Shown: positions 14,001 to 26,732, counted from the stretch's first letter. The stretch: 64,000 nt of DNA from Pseudopyrenochaeta lycopersici (GCA_003313425.1 NHZP01000024.1:310001-374000); one strand, 5' to 3'. Notes: generated by a model not told the origin, from the sequence alone. Made by a program: numbers and translations.

Positions 14001-17000
14001 TTATAGCCGAGTTGCTATGTCTACGGCTCTTCCATTTTTCTTGTATCACCGTCGGAAAGATATCGCCGGCCTTGCAGGTACCGTCAAGGGCAGCTTGATT
14101 ATCCAAAAGAAGAACCGTCTTGTGATTCGCAGCTACGGAGATACAGAAACAGCATTTGTCCATCCCATCGAAAATGGCACCTTTAAGCTGGTTTTCTATC
14201 AAGGCACTCTTGAGCAGGAGCCCACTTGGGGCCATACCAGGATTACTCAATTTGATAAAGAAATGCGTGTCACAATGCGACAAGAGTACAAAAATGGACA
14301 TGTGACCAACGAGTTCGCTTACGAATATGTATCCAAGAAGCCGCAGCGAAAGATCAAGATCTCTAAGATCAAGAATAGCAGGATTCCATTGAGCCGGAGT
14401 TGCACCAGTGGCAGCGACGAGGGTGCAAAGGTGCACTACAACCGCAAAGGCCATCTTGAATCAGGCAGCTATATTAGTCATGGCAACTTGGTCCGCTTCA
14501 AGTACCATTATCGAAAGAACGCCAAATACGATGATGAACTGCTTCGGGCAGAATTCGTCCTTCCGCATATGTCTGCGAACGTAAGCTGGTGCGCTCCTCC
14601 AGTCCGCCATGCTGAGAAGATGGAGCGATGGATACCAACCCCTCGTGTCCATGAAGCAACGTTCGTCCAAGGCGCCGATGTTTACGAATGCACATGGTTC
14701 TATGATCATAAGTTTCACCCGACGATCACGACCAAGCTCAACGGCATGTCTGTTGATACTCCAGATATGATCCGACACGATTGGCTCGGTGTACTGAAGA
14801 AACCTACACGCTGCACATTTACTGATGAGAATCCTCTCCTCGGATTCAAGACACCAACATCGAGCTTCATGAGCAGATTGTTCCGCAACAACATCAAGCG
14901 ACAGGAAATCTCCACCTCAAGAGCTCGTTCGCAGCTTTGGAAGGCTTGGAAGAAGCGGAACGATCTTGATGGGGTAGTAATCCGATGGGTAGACGAGGAG
15001 TTGATTCGCAAGGAAGCTCTGCTGCGACCTTATTGGAGGCGTCGTGATCGTGGCAGTCTTTTGAAGGCCGAGGATTACCTCGCAATGCACGCAGACGCAA
15101 TTATGGCCAGCTCTGATCTGACGAGTGACATTAGTGCATGGACACCTCTCGCTATTCGTATGAGCGACCTCTTTAGTTTTGGTCAGGGTGGTGATGCTGT
15201 CATCTTTACGCGTACGAAGGCCCTTCAGCGCGATACCGATCGCAACCTTCATGTGATTGCTGTTGACACTGGTACTTGGCCGAATGAAGGCGGCGGTGTT
15301 TCAGCGTGTCGTCGCGATCTCATCAACAATCTGCGCACCATCAAATGGCACATGGTTGTCGAGTCAGCTAATGATTTCGGCCTGCCTAAACACCAGACTG
15401 AAGAGAACGTCGAATCGCTTAAGGTCATTCCATTGTGGGGTTTGGACTTTATGCACCCTAATCATGGGATGTTCACCAACAAACTGGACAGTGAGGTTGA
15501 TCATCTCGTCAAAGAGGCTACAATCACCGACATCGAGACAAACTTCATCCCTACATTGACTGCCCTTGTCCGTGGTGCACGAGCCATCAACATGACATCT
15601 GCGGACGTCAAACAAGCAACCAGAGCTCTGGTCAACCTCAACACATACTTCCAAGACTCACGCCATTGGAAGGAAGTATGGACTAGCGATATCGTCAAAG
15701 ACACGTGGAGGAAGCTGTGGCTGGCAGAGGACATGCCCAATGCCCAGCCCCCTTCGGAGTGGTTTCGTACGGAGCTGCCAACACTCGGGCATTTTGACAC
15801 AGCGCTAGAGCTGTGGTTCAGATGTATGTTGTTATTCAAATCCCACACTAGAAACTTACTGACATTTGTAGACCTATTCATCTTCTCGATTCCGATACCC
15901 GAGAAAATTCCACATGTTTTCCAAGCTTCACACCACAGCGTGTCAGCATCTTACGGTATCGTGTGCAAATTGAAGCGCAACTGCACACTCCAGATCTGGG
16001 ATCATGCCATCTCCTGGCGAGAGACGAATCTCTACCTCTCTTCTGCCATGTGCACTCTCCCTCCGTTCATCCGCAACTCTCTCCTTGGGCTGATGAAGTT
16101 GACCTCTTGTCTAATCCTTCATCATGCCGATCAGATCCTTCCATGTGCAGGTAAAGTATTTCTCTTCACGATTATGGAAATTCAGACTTACAGTGGCATC
16201 CAGACTTCTTCAACCCAGGCTGGGAAGTGGAGATTGGGAGCGCCAAAGGCCAGCTTACACATCGCAATGTTTTCCGTCGCAAGGTTGACCCCATCGTAAA
16301 CGGCATCACCGACATGCAGAAATTCTCACCTGTGACTGAAATCAAGACCAAAACGCCAACAGTCACTATGCTCTCACATGTCTGGTTCGCTAAAGACATC
16401 AAAACCGCGCTCCTTGCGGCAGACATCATATCTAATGAGTGGGGCTTCAAAGATTATAAACTCGATATATATGGTGCCCTCAATAAGTCACCTGTATATT
16501 CGTCGGAGTGTCAAGAAATTCTTGCATGCAAGGGCCTTGGACAGAGCGTTGCACTACGAGGAACAGCTGATCCTGCCATGGTTTTGGCGAATTCATGGCT
16601 TTTCCTGAACTCATCTGTCTCCGAGGGCCTGCCTCTAGCACTAGGTGAGGCGGCCCTTACTGGCGCCCCCGTTGTATGTACCGATGTTGGTGCTTCTCTT
16701 CGGGTTCTTACCGATCCCGATGACGGGAAGCGTTACAGCGAGGTCGTTGCACCAAATGATGCCTATGGCTTGGCCCGCGCACAGATCAACCTTCTTGCCA
16801 TGTTAGACGAATGGACACAGTACGCTGAAGATGAACCTGGCGAGGTGGCACCCATACTCCCACCGAAGCCTACGCCAAAAGATGTTGAAATTATTACTCG
16901 TCGTATGTATGCGAAGACGGAGCAACGACAAAAGCTAGGTATGATGGCACGTTCAATTGTCCAAAAGTCCTTCGGAGGCGAGCGGTACCTTCGCGAGCAC

Positions 17001-17678
17001 GAACAAATGCTTTGGATTGGTAAGGCATGCTACGAGATGCATGGACTCGAGAAGCGCGAACCGCCACCCAGGAATCCGGCTCGGATGATCTCGCTCCGCC
17101 GCCGAGTGCCTCGAGAGCAGCAGACTGACAGGGCACTGAGTAGTATCCTGGACCCGCAGATGGAGAAGATGCTTCATCCTACACGTCCATATGCTACGCA
17201 TCGTGCTTCAAACACGACATCATTCTCGTCCGTCTACATCGATGAGCCATCTGGTTCGTCAACATATTCAGATCCCATCTGGGAACATGAAGACTGGGAT
17301 CACCCTGAGTCCGCAGGGTCATCAGTCGGATATACCCAATCAGAAAAGAGTGAAGATGCGTGGCCTTCGCCAGCCATCACACGCCCTCTAAAGGCCCATT
17401 CGCGCGCCCAAGCGACGGCTGGCATACCTACATCTACTGTAGCGAGGGGCAAGCGTCCCGTAAATAATACAGCACAGCACGGACATAGCGGTTTCGATGG
17501 CACAGGGGGCTTCAAAAATGCGAGTGTGCCCCTAAGCCCCAAGATGGACCCAAGGAAGGTGGTCATGATGAGGCAGAGCATGGCAAGCCCGGACAGTAAG
17601 AGAAGCAGTGTCAGAACAAGAAGCCATTTACATGAGGTAGAGATTGCAGAGTATGGGAATGTAGATGGGCGACTATGA
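8100..17678 (+). CDS. gtb3: Gtb3-like giant galactosaminogalactan synthase (GT4 multidomain membrane glycosyltransferase)
   Basis: Seven exons (8100-8261, 8310-9222, 9288-10865, 10915-11559, 11612-15823, 15872-16150, 16204-17678) sum to 9264 nt, or 3087 residues. A membrane segment lies near residues 24-47. It is followed by a barrel-like domain (about 90-360), a long soluble region, a multi-pass block at about 885-1090, more membrane segments at about 1360-1450 and one near 1880. The GT4 catalytic domain starts near residue 2310 (DTGTWPNEGGG) and ends with SEGLPLALGEAALTG near 2735, which holds the E-x7-E motif of retaining GT4 enzymes. The last 180 residues are disordered. In Aspergillus, Gtb3 is the predicted enzyme that polymerises and exports GAG from UDP-galactose and UDP-GalNAc. 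The last intron has a 53-bp version (used here) and an unlikely 35-bp version that would add six residues. Confidence 0.9.
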
Positions 17679-18316
17679 GGTGAGAATACATATGCGCGAG
17701 AAAGGGGGGAGGGGGGGCGCAAAAAGAAATTACTAAGCATGGTAGGCGTGAAGCATGGCATTTGCATACTCATATATACCCACTTTCGTTTAATGCATAA
17801 CCATACTACTCGATAGGTCAAGAGTAAGATAGACAACTCAATTTTTAGATTTTTCGGATCGTTTAGGATAATTTGTAAAAGTTTTGTTTCAGGAGCTCCC
17901 AAATTAAATCTGTTAGGCCTCTTCACTACACATGTGCTCTGTGAGCCTGTTTGCCCTTGTACGTATGAATGCGTTGACGGATCCCAGATCATACCTAGTA
18001 GAATGAGGAAAGTAAACTTGGAAGCGCCTACATGTGCTCTACATATATGACCGTTTTTCTATTATACATGGATTGCTAATGGCTTTTGTGTACCAGTCCA
18101 GTGCTAATATTTGAAACAGAAGCATATCTAGTACCGAAGCTGCACGATCGCAATCATGAACATAAACATGCAATATTTCTGGCAATAATACCAGATGACA
18201 CCATAAAAAAATATGAAGCAAAACAAAAAAGTACCCTGTATGTATTTGACGAACGGAAGAAGCATAGAACGTGCAAACGTGAAGACTGCGGTAATGTGTA
18301 ACTAATTACCATCATA
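17679..18316. other. tail-to-tail intergenic region
   Basis: The 3' flanks of gtb3 (+) and the HPP gene (-) face each other here. A purine-rich run of mostly G occurs at about 17702-17718 just past the gtb3 stop. No coding region is supported. Confidence 0.6.
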
Positions 18317-19123
18317 CTACACAGGCCCACTTTCGAGATCACGCAGTGCGGTGTGTGCACTACCTACGGATGAGTCTTCAGCCATGGGCGGTTTGCGATG
18401 CTCGTGCTGGTCGAGCTTCGGCGCTGAAGGTGGAGGTGGAGGAAGCTGAGCGACCCAGAATTTGGGGTACTGTCGCTGGATGTTGTTGACCATCAGGGCG
18501 GTGACAAGTACGATAGATGATGATAGTAGCAAGACGGGGAGGAAGTACCACCGCAGAGCCCAGATGTGCTGATCGATGCAGGGGAGAAGTGCGGTTGCTC
18601 CAGCAGGTGGGTGAGTCGTCTTGGTCAGATGCATAACAACAAGAGCGATGGCTGTGGCTAAGCTGGCTGCAAGCCATTGAAAACGGGGAAATTCGTCCTG
18701 AATCAGGTTGAACTGAAAAATGCTCGCGACAATGACGCCAGTTAGTCCGCTGAAGAAGTGGCCGAAGACAAGCGAGCGTGGCTGAGCGAGCGGCACATCG
18801 ATGGCTCCATAACAGAGAATAGCGGAAGCGCCCTAAGCCGTAGTTAGTACAGATATCCGAATATATAGATGGGTACCTACAAATGATGCGACAATTGGCG
18901 GTACAGCGCGACTTCTAAAGTACTCGGTGTGACCAAAGACGGCCAAAATGACGCTAAGCCCCCCAAATGCACCAATGAAGCCCCACAAACACACAACCCA
19001 TGTTACAGACGGTGGTAGTGACTTCCCACGATACCCAAGCCAGCGGCTGACTACTGGCGGTAGACGAGCAAGACCACTTTGGATGAAGCGCTCGACAGGC
19101 ACGAGAGGGTCTGGTGGCGGCAT
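18317..19123 (-). CDS. HPP-family integral membrane protein
   Basis: Two exons, 19123-18881 and 18832-18317, separated by a 48-bp intron, encode 252 residues. The start chosen is the methionine before PPPDPLVPVERF; an upstream in-frame methionine would prepend 20 residues. Four or so hydrophobic helices are visible, and the family-naming motif HPPAGATALL occurs at about residues 155-164. The C-terminal 60 residues are hydrophilic with a run of prolines (PPPPPS). The family is widespread in fungi, plants and bacteria; a plant member has been linked to nitrite transport, but the fungal role is not established. Its position, tail-to-tail with gtb3, gives no clear functional link to the GAG cluster. 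Confidence 0.85.
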
Positions 19124-20246
19124 CCTAGCAGACGCAGAACGTGTAGGGCGCAAACCAATGGCAACGATGAATAAATAAAGCAACAGACTGGTGATGCGAT
19201 GAGCGCCCTGCTAGATACGAAGCGTGAAGGACAAGGGTCGTGCAATTAAGAAACGATGAAGTGGTTGAGAAAAAGCTTGACGAAGCATAGACATGAGGTA
19301 AACATCGACTAAAGAAGGAAGGGGACGATGACCAACGTCACGAGCAGGCAATCATGCACCCCGGACTACCGGCGCGTGCACGACTATCGGTATTCCTGAC
19401 TATTGCCCGGCTCGCATCTCGGAATGGCTTTCTTGAGCGGAATGGATCAACTAGATTCGCATATACATGCGATCCATGCATAGAGGGCGCGAGTATCTTT
19501 CACGATCGCGAATACCACGTCTGTGCCATATAGAAAAAAAAAAGTAAATGCTGTAGAACAGTGCCGCACTGTGTGGCAGCTTCCGCAAAGGACTAGGAAA
19601 TACTTTCAAAAAGATGCGGAGAATGACGCTAATTAGCTAATAGAAACGCTGAAACGAGCGAAAGTTTTCCACGTTTCGGTCGAAGCGCCACCTTAACTAC
19701 GAGATAACTCCGATATGGTGTTGGAATTAATGGTGCCTGCAATTTTACCTTTTTGAGAACAAACATCATCTCTTGGGCATTGAAAGTGATGATGACTGTC
19801 ATCCCGCGCTAATCTCTTTCTATTCATTGGGCGAAGAAAAATTGAGGCATACCGATGCGGAGGTTGCGGCCAGATGGGCGGCCATTGGCATTCCAAGTTC
19901 ACTTTGTATGCTACTCGAGGTCAGCGATTCTAAAATCCTTGTGTTCCTCCCATTTGTAAACTTACTTTCACTCGCAGCAACAGTCACGCCCTCCGATAGG
20001 CAGATATTACCTTCAGCTCTCCTCAGGGTTGCAAGCGAGGAGGTCGATTGGCGACGAAATCACAAATGCGACCCAGGATGAGAAACACCTCGTTATGAAG
20101 TAATACTTACAGATATGTACTGATGTAGCGTTCGAATAATATTATATTATGTTAAATGGATCCAACAACCTCACGACCAACGCCGAAGCGCCACGCTAAT
20201 ACCGATGACAATGCAATATGCTCAAATGCTATCCAGGACATTACCA
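19124..20246. other. intergenic region
   Basis: Holds the HPP promoter and the 3' flank of the rhodopsin-domain gene. Short AT-rich stretches occur at 19530-19560 and 20120-20150. No coding region is supported. Confidence 0.55.
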
Positions 20247-21407
20247 TCATGCAGCCTGCGTTGCGTTATTATTTTCTTCCCGGGTACTCGAACCTGGTGG
20301 CTTTTTGCCTAATGCCACAGCCACAGAGTCGATTCGGACATTGCCTTTTCTGCTGGAGCCGTCTCTACTGCTGCCCTCATCATCGTCCTTGACGGTCGGC
20401 AGATTGACATCACCAACAAAACTCGGTCGTGTCAATTGGTGTTCCTTCAATAAGCCCAATTTCAGTAGAAGATTCTCCACTGGGTTTTTCAAGCAAGGTA
20501 AAGAGCCAACAATGATGCCGACCTGTTCCTCCAACTTCGCCCAGAGCGATGGCATAATTGTGTCTTGCATGACGTCTCCTTTTCCAAAGGCTTTGAAGGT
20601 GGTCATTTTCGCGCAAGCGACGGCTGTAGCAACGAGACCGAGGGACATGAGGACGCAGATTAAAATCTTTTCGTGAGTTGGGCGGTGCAAGGTTCGGATT
20701 AGGCGGATGGGCATCAGGGAGAGGGTGAGGTCCATGAGTATGTAGATTGCTGAAATGAGACAATTAGCGTCTGTAGAGAGAGTGATTGATCCAAGAGCAA
20801 GAACATACCAGCAACAGCCCACCCATAATTGATAATCGGCCCAAAGTCCCAGCACTTCACATTGGGCACATTCTCCCAATTGCTACTCACAGGTGTGCAT
20901 TGCCCAAACTGTATGACTACGTAAGAAGCTGAGATCAAACTTTGCAGCCCTATGATAAAATACAGTGGCCATCGCCACAGCCTATCAGTTCCGAAACGCA
21001 GCAGCGAGCACGCAACGGATAATCGAACGAAAGTGTACGCGAAAAGCCAAACAGTTTGGAGAGCAAATTGGAGTTGGAGTGTAGTCTTGCGATCCGAGGG
21101 CGAGAAATAGGCTGTAGGTTTGCCCCACCCGTGAACGGTGGCTGCAATGGCTATCACTATGGCTACTAGCGAGAGCGGCTGTGGGGTGGTTAATGAGGTA
21201 CCTTATATGTGCGTTGGAGTATTATACCTCAGCTATGACGATCAGCCAGTCGTCTAGATACAGCCTCTTTGTTCGAGTCACGCGCGTGTAGATACGTGCG
21301 ATGACTAGTAGTAGAGCGATGGCTCCAAAGGTGCACACTGGTATTAAGTAGGTTCCTGCTTTGTTGGAGTACGGTGGCATAGCCATTACAGTAGCAGCAT
21401 CAGCCAT
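20247..21407 (-). CDS. fungal rhodopsin-domain (SAT4/PTH11-like) seven-helix membrane protein
   Basis: Three exons (21407-21228, 21178-20809, 20749-20247) give 350 residues. Seven hydrophobic helices are apparent. LYLDDWL after the first helix and the WLFAYTFVRLSVACSLLRF helix are typical of the fungal rhodopsin domain (Pfam family formerly grouped with SAT4), and the CWDFGPIINYGWAVA and IYILMDLTLSLMPIRLI segments are likewise characteristic. The C-terminal cytoplasmic tail of roughly 90 residues is Ser/Gly/Asp-rich, suited to phosphorylation. Many paralogs exist in plant-associated ascomycetes, and a subset act as receptors in surface sensing. No CFEM domain precedes the helices, so it is not a classical PTH11 with CFEM. 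Specific function is unknown. Confidence 0.85.
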
Positions 21408-24400
21408 GGTGTAGCGTATTTCTAGCCTAAAAGCTAGACGCCAGCCAGAAGAAAGCGATAGTTTTCCGGAGCAGAGTGGCAGTTTGTTCTTGACTCTCTC
21501 ACAAAGCTAGTTCGACGATGGCTTGGAAAGGTGTCCCTAGTGGCGCGGGTAACCCGTCGCAAACTTTGGTAGCGACTTGTCAATCAACTAGCAGGGGACC
21601 TCCTAGGGAAAAGATGAAGAAAACCAGGAACGACAGCCAAGAAGCCAGACGAAAGAAAAGGGAAGTTCCACGAGGGATGGCAGAAACTTAATGATGGCGC
21701 ATCAAATCTCCCTAGCCGGTGGGCAAATCTAACTATATAGAAACGATAACCACAGCTCGTTGCGCTGCTCACTCTCCTCGTATTTCTCGCAGCGTCTCCT
21801 ATGGTACGATGGAGGAACAGCGACCGAGAAGGCGCTTCAGGGCTTCGGGTCTCTTCCCCAGAACAGATCCCTTTGTAATAAGGTTCGAGCTTTGTATCCT
21901 TCGGCCCTCTTCCCAGCTTGCGCAATGCAAGTTCAGTGGGGGCATTAAAGAGGAATTTAACAGGCTTGACGGCTGCACGACCGGCTCTTTCAGCGTGGCG
22001 TCGCGATATAACCGACTTCCCCGCGGCGACCAATATTATTTGGGCTTAAGGGTCACCGAATGAAGAGCGGGAAGGCTCGCTTGAGGTATAGCCGATGTCC
22101 CATAAGGGATGGGGAGGTGTGGTGCGGAGGATCGCGTAAAGGGTCGAGCTCACGTGGCATGATTCACGTTCCTGGTGCGGCTGTAACGACGGCCAGAGCC
22201 CACCTTGTTTCGCCGCTTGTCGATCCCCCTGACGAACTTGATATGTGGTCACGATTGCACATGAGCGCAGGTTGGGGTACGCTCTACACGCGCGCCAAGG
22301 GGAAGCACTGCAACAGTGCATTTACCCCACACATCTGCGATTTACATGATCTCGAAGCAGAGCCTCATAGGGAGGCTAGCGGTTACAATGCCATAGCAGT
22401 CTCTTGCAAGACACATAGAAAGCCGAAAGGCTAAAGGCACATTACCAATACCGAAATTAGCCACCAGCCGCTTTTTCTTCCGCCCTTCGCGTTTCGTTGG
22501 AGAACCAATCGGCGGGCCACTGTGTCCGTACCCGCGGTCCTAATCCTGGTGTCCTGCGGCTGTCCGTGCTTACCGTGTCCCGTCCTGACGTGATCGGGAC
22601 GAATGAACCGGATCAACTTATTGGTGGCATGACTGTTATACCGCTTGAAGAATGAATCGTAGACCGTGAGTGCATGGGCATTGTGTATGTAGGATTTGAC
22701 CCCACTCGGCTCATCGGCGATCCCAAAGTTTCAGACTATCATCTCAACGTTCAGCTACGCCAAATTGACGCGTACAGGCTCGTCCTTGTGGTGAATTCAG
22801 GTTCCCCAACCGGTGGGTGACGCCGCAGCCGGGTCATCGTTCCGAAACATGCTTCAAAGTCCCAGGAGGAAGCGGTTCTGAAGGAAGCGGTCTCGGCATC
22901 ATACGTTTGTTTGGTCAGGCACCCCATGTCCACGTCTTCCAGTCATTGCAACGCACAGTGGCGTAGAAAGCTACCTTAAATTCGCCCAATCAATCAATGC
23001 AACCGAAAGACCGAAGCAAAGTTGTGAACCCAGCTTGATTACGATAACTTTGCCAATTTCAGAGAAAGCCTCCAAAGCCTCAATGGCGAAGCTCAAATTG
23101 CGAGGCAAGTAGGTATCCACACAATCTATGTGTCATTTATGTAATAGGAGCTCCCTTGATCTCAGGTGCTCATTGAATAGGGAAGCCCAATCACGCTGAA
23201 AAACTTCGCAGCTGGAGTGGGTGTTGGAGGGAGACTTCGAAGGTGATATCTTGCATCCAAATGGCCTGGCTACTTTTGCAACACGTCAACCCCTGATCAA
23301 ACACCAGGGTGTGCCGGGGGAGAAGCTGTTCTTGGAGCTTATTCGACAGCCAGGGGTCTATCGACAGACTGATCTATGGACACATTTCAGTGAAACTTGC
23401 TTCCAAACTGTACGTCTAGTGGTGTTACGATCGCGACGGTGTTGGGTCGAAGTTTGGCTGCAGCGATGAGTTTTAAGAGTATCAGAGATCAGCTCTACCT
23501 TATGCAGATTAGGATATTGGCCACAAAGCCCACCATTAGCATTCTCACCACTCATAGAGGTAATCACTACCCATACTGAACCATACCCAGAGCGACAAGT
23601 GCCTTGTTTGTACTTTACTCGTCTTGCACAATACAGGCTCGATCATGCCACAAGTAGCGTTCATTGGCAATTAGCACCTCTGTGGGATCTGTGCTGTTTT
23701 TTTGTAACGCATACCAAGTCCTTCCAGCACCGGCAATGACATTCCACTATTATTTTTCGGTTTGAAACGTTACTTTCTTCCTCAAACGAAGCTCAGGGCA
23801 AAGTAGCGACCCGCTGCTAATTTGTCTACCTGGCGCATTCTCTGGAGGTGAATAAACATAACGCCGCGATTGTCGCCAGTAGCTCCCTCCACTGCCAATA
23901 TTACTCCCTTGCGATCACTGCGTGAGTTCAGACAGTGACTTACCCAATGTCGGAGTTGCCTATAAGCTGCCTGAGTTATTGTTGGTAACCTCGCAGTGAA
24001 GGACCCTGACTGCACATTTATTGCAATGAGATTATCGCCACACAACAGCAGCTTGTTGCGTGCCACTTTCACGTGTTGCATAGAGCTTTCACATTCCATG
24101 ATAGATTTCAAATAGTAAGCTACCCCACATCGTTTCGAAGATCTGTTTACACTTCTCCATAATCAGCGGGAATGTTCCATCTTGGTAGGGTCACGTAACT
24201 ATGGCAAGTGAAGTTAAGATCCGTCACATCGTTCCGGACGTTCAGCATCACGAGCACGTATTATTGCAACCTCGCTATTCTTGGCTCTAAGGTGGGGTAG
24301 TCCATGGAGTCTTCAAGATATGCGGGTTCGGAGTTCAAAACTCAGCAAATCGACACAAGCTTAACCAGCATTCGCCAAACGATGTGCGAAACAAGAATGA

Positions 24401-24627
24401 GTGCAGAGATGGAGTCTTCATTTGGATGAAGAAATCGAACAGAAAAATTTCTAGGACAGTACGATTCTGTGTCAGATCAAAGAAATAAAGTTAGCAGATT
24501 CCCGTATTTTAAGTGTACGAATAACTTTCCCGGCAAATCATACACGATGGGTGAGTGCGAAGCGCCAGCTTATCCAGAAGCGAAACACTGAGGATACTGT
24601 GCCGTAATCCACTGTGCTTGCCCGACA
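21408..24627. other. 3.2-kb gene-poor region
   Basis: Beyond the promoter of the rhodopsin-domain gene I find no supportable gene. Several overlapping open frames of 60-150 codons at 21584-22434 are in GC-rich sequence and show no domain, splice context or homology I recognise. A 109-codon minus frame at 23782-24111 looks somewhat protein-like but is unrecognised. No long terminal repeats or transposase motifs were seen. Confidence 0.5.
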
Positions 24628-25200
24628 GTGTTGCCACCTAACGGTAAATCATTGTGGAGCTCACACCCCTCTTCCAATTCCAACGTCTCTCTGTTCCAAT
24701 TTGTCTCCAAAAGAAGGTCCGATGGCAACGGCCGTAAGATTTTGTCATCAACCCGCTCAATTCCTACGCCATCATCAGCACACACAGGGACCACTCCCGC
24801 TCATGAACAAGTGCAGAGCAGTTTCTTCCACAAGCTTTTGGTCGAAATTAGACTTCTTATTTATGAATACTGTTTGACAGACCCAAATCGGCTCTTGCAC
24901 ATTGTGTTCTTCCGCGGCGCAGGAGAGGGAATGGGTCATTGGCGGTGTAATGATCTCGATAGTGTTTCACCAACCTGGCAGCATTCATGCTTTGGCACAT
25001 GGCCAAGCGACTAAGGGATTGCCAAACGCATAGAACCACGTTCCAACAGTAATCTGGTGATTTGCTGGTCACCTGCCGCCGCGTGTGAGTATCACCGATA
25101 TAAAACAATTCGCTCCAGACTAACACCACATGAAATTACCCGGAGACTTTCAAAATGCTATACGCTGCAAATGATTTCAGTTTCATGGGGCGGCTGGTAT
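24628..25200 (+). pseudogene. decayed DUF7730/F-box-like protein fragment
   Basis: The open stretch at about 24808-25000 encodes FFHKLLVEIRLLIYEYCL, then an HWRCNDLDSVSPTWQHSCFG segment. Both are typical of the large DUF7730/F-box-like family in Dothideomycetes (consensus LP-EIR-IYEY, then HWRC and WQH-CFG). The frame has no ATG, and stops follow at 25012. A second piece about 120 bp later reads FKMLYAANDFSFMG, resembling the next conserved block of the same family, again followed by a stop. I infer an inactivated paralog; unusual splicing could rescue part of it. Confidence 0.45.
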
Positions 25201-26330
25201 TTTGAACTTTAAGGTGCAGCTACCTATTCAAAGCGATTGCGTCTGCGTTGTTGTTATCTGGTGCATTGTTCATAGAAAGTAGGCTTCAAGGATTTCTCCT
25301 TTAAGAAATTGGTCGCTATTCAAAATGGCTACATAAAAGGCCATCCATAAATCTCGTACATGCTACGAGTACGTCGCCGGCATGTGGCGTCATTATTGAG
25401 GTTCGAGCTGCTTTCGTCGTTTTAAGAAATCCGAATGGGAAGTGCGCCACAACCCGGCATGTATCATTCTCTAAGTGGTTCATGGGCTAGCGAAGTCACT
25501 ACCTTTCTTCGAGATACTGGAACGACAAACTTATCAATCGAGGTAGTGAGCATGCGATTGGAATATGTACCAGACAACGATACGCATTGGTACAAAGCTT
25601 CAGGTGACGTTTCCGTAGCGCACTAAAGCAATTGAGGTTGACCTATCACTGTTCATCTGAGCAACTGTTGGGGTATGCTTATTGATGTATGGATGTTAGT
25701 GTGCTGATATTATCATCACACCAGGTGTCACAACGCCATACTCTGCTCGATGCCCTCCATGGCGATTTAAATTGCAGGATGGAAACGAAGCGCTTTACTA
25801 CATGCCATCATGTCCGTGAAGATCTATCTTCAACTTATACCACAAAACACCAGAAACCTCACCCCCGACTAGGATCATCATAGAATTAACCAATATATTA
25901 ATGTTTCCGCCCTGCCTTCCTAGGAGTGAGTACTAGCCTCTCCGCCGGCTAGGCCTATTAATCTCTGCAGTGTGCCCAATTGGTTCATAGAGCATGTCCA
26001 AGATCCAGGATTTCCTTTCATTGATAAAGTTAGGCGAGATCAGGATGTGTGCGAGATGGCCCTGGATTTATAGGCTGCCAAACGTCGCATGTCGTCTGTA
26101 TTCAGCTTGGGGTGCCGTTCAGGCCTTATCAAAGCCTCAATCGCATCTCATTGGTCAATCATGCCCCCTCAATCTTAGCGGCAAAAGCATGCCCGCCTCG
26201 ACCGCAGTATTAATTATGTTCGTACAATGATACCCACAACATCACCATAATCTCGCTTCAGGACCACGAACCCAGCCACACTCTTCCAGGACTTGTTCGG
26301 CCTGAATATTACCCATCAGCCCAAAGCAGT
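25201..26330. other. intergenic region
   Basis: No coding region is supported. Two open frames of about 60-80 codons (25435-25626 and 25994-26230) lack domains. Remnants of the decayed gene to the left may extend into the first few hundred bases. Confidence 0.45.
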
Positions 26331-26589
26331 ATGGTAGAGTGTCCCGAATGCGGCGCGGGCGCTGATGTGACAAAAGACGGAGCATGGGCTCATTGTGCCT
26401 CCTGTAGGCTCAATTGACGATTTTGGTGACCATCTCTAACTAGGTCTAGGTAACACAGTCTTTGAACCTGGAAAGGAAGGAAGCCAATATCGAGGAAGCG
26501 GTAGTGGATCTGGCGACAAAGAAGAGGACAAGAAGAGCGAGAAGAAGGATAAAACCACGGAGAAAGAAGTAACGGAGAATAAATCTTAG
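26331..26589 (+). CDS. small CxxC zinc-ribbon-like protein
   Basis: This small gene can be assembled from two exons, 26331-26403 and 26450-26589, through a 46-bp intron with a GTAGGC donor, a CTAAC branch-like sequence and a TAG acceptor. A second TAG acceptor six bases upstream (exon from 26444) keeps the frame and adds Leu-Gly. The product is 70 residues. It begins MVECPECGAGADVTKDGAW and continues HCASC, giving two CxxC knuckles (Cys4/Cys7 and Cys22/Cys25) that could bind one zinc. The C-terminal half is highly charged, dominated by Lys, Glu and Asp. I do not recognise the family, and no function is proposed. It ends 144 bp from the stop of the convergent oxidase gene. Confidence 0.55.
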
Positions 26590-26732
26590 TAAAGGATACT
26601 GCAATTACAATGATACTTTAATGTTGAAACAATGTGGTAGGTTAATAAAGCCTTGGAGATTCCCAAAAATACTAGCTCAGCCTGGCAGATCTCAAATTAA
26701 CGACGAACTTGCTCTAGCGCCCCGTAACATCT

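Noticed and set aside
20275..20300. Minus-strand GGTTCGAGTACC resembling a tRNA B box
   Set aside because: Lies inside the coding end of the rhodopsin-domain gene and has no cloverleaf around it.
21584..22434. Cluster of GC-rich open frames (up to 149 codons) on both strands
   Set aside because: Low-complexity Arg/Pro/Ser composition with no recognisable family; considered rDNA fragments but saw no rRNA signature.
23782..24111. 109-codon minus-strand frame with protein-like composition
   Set aside because: No domain, no homolog I recognise and no splice partners; left as unassigned.
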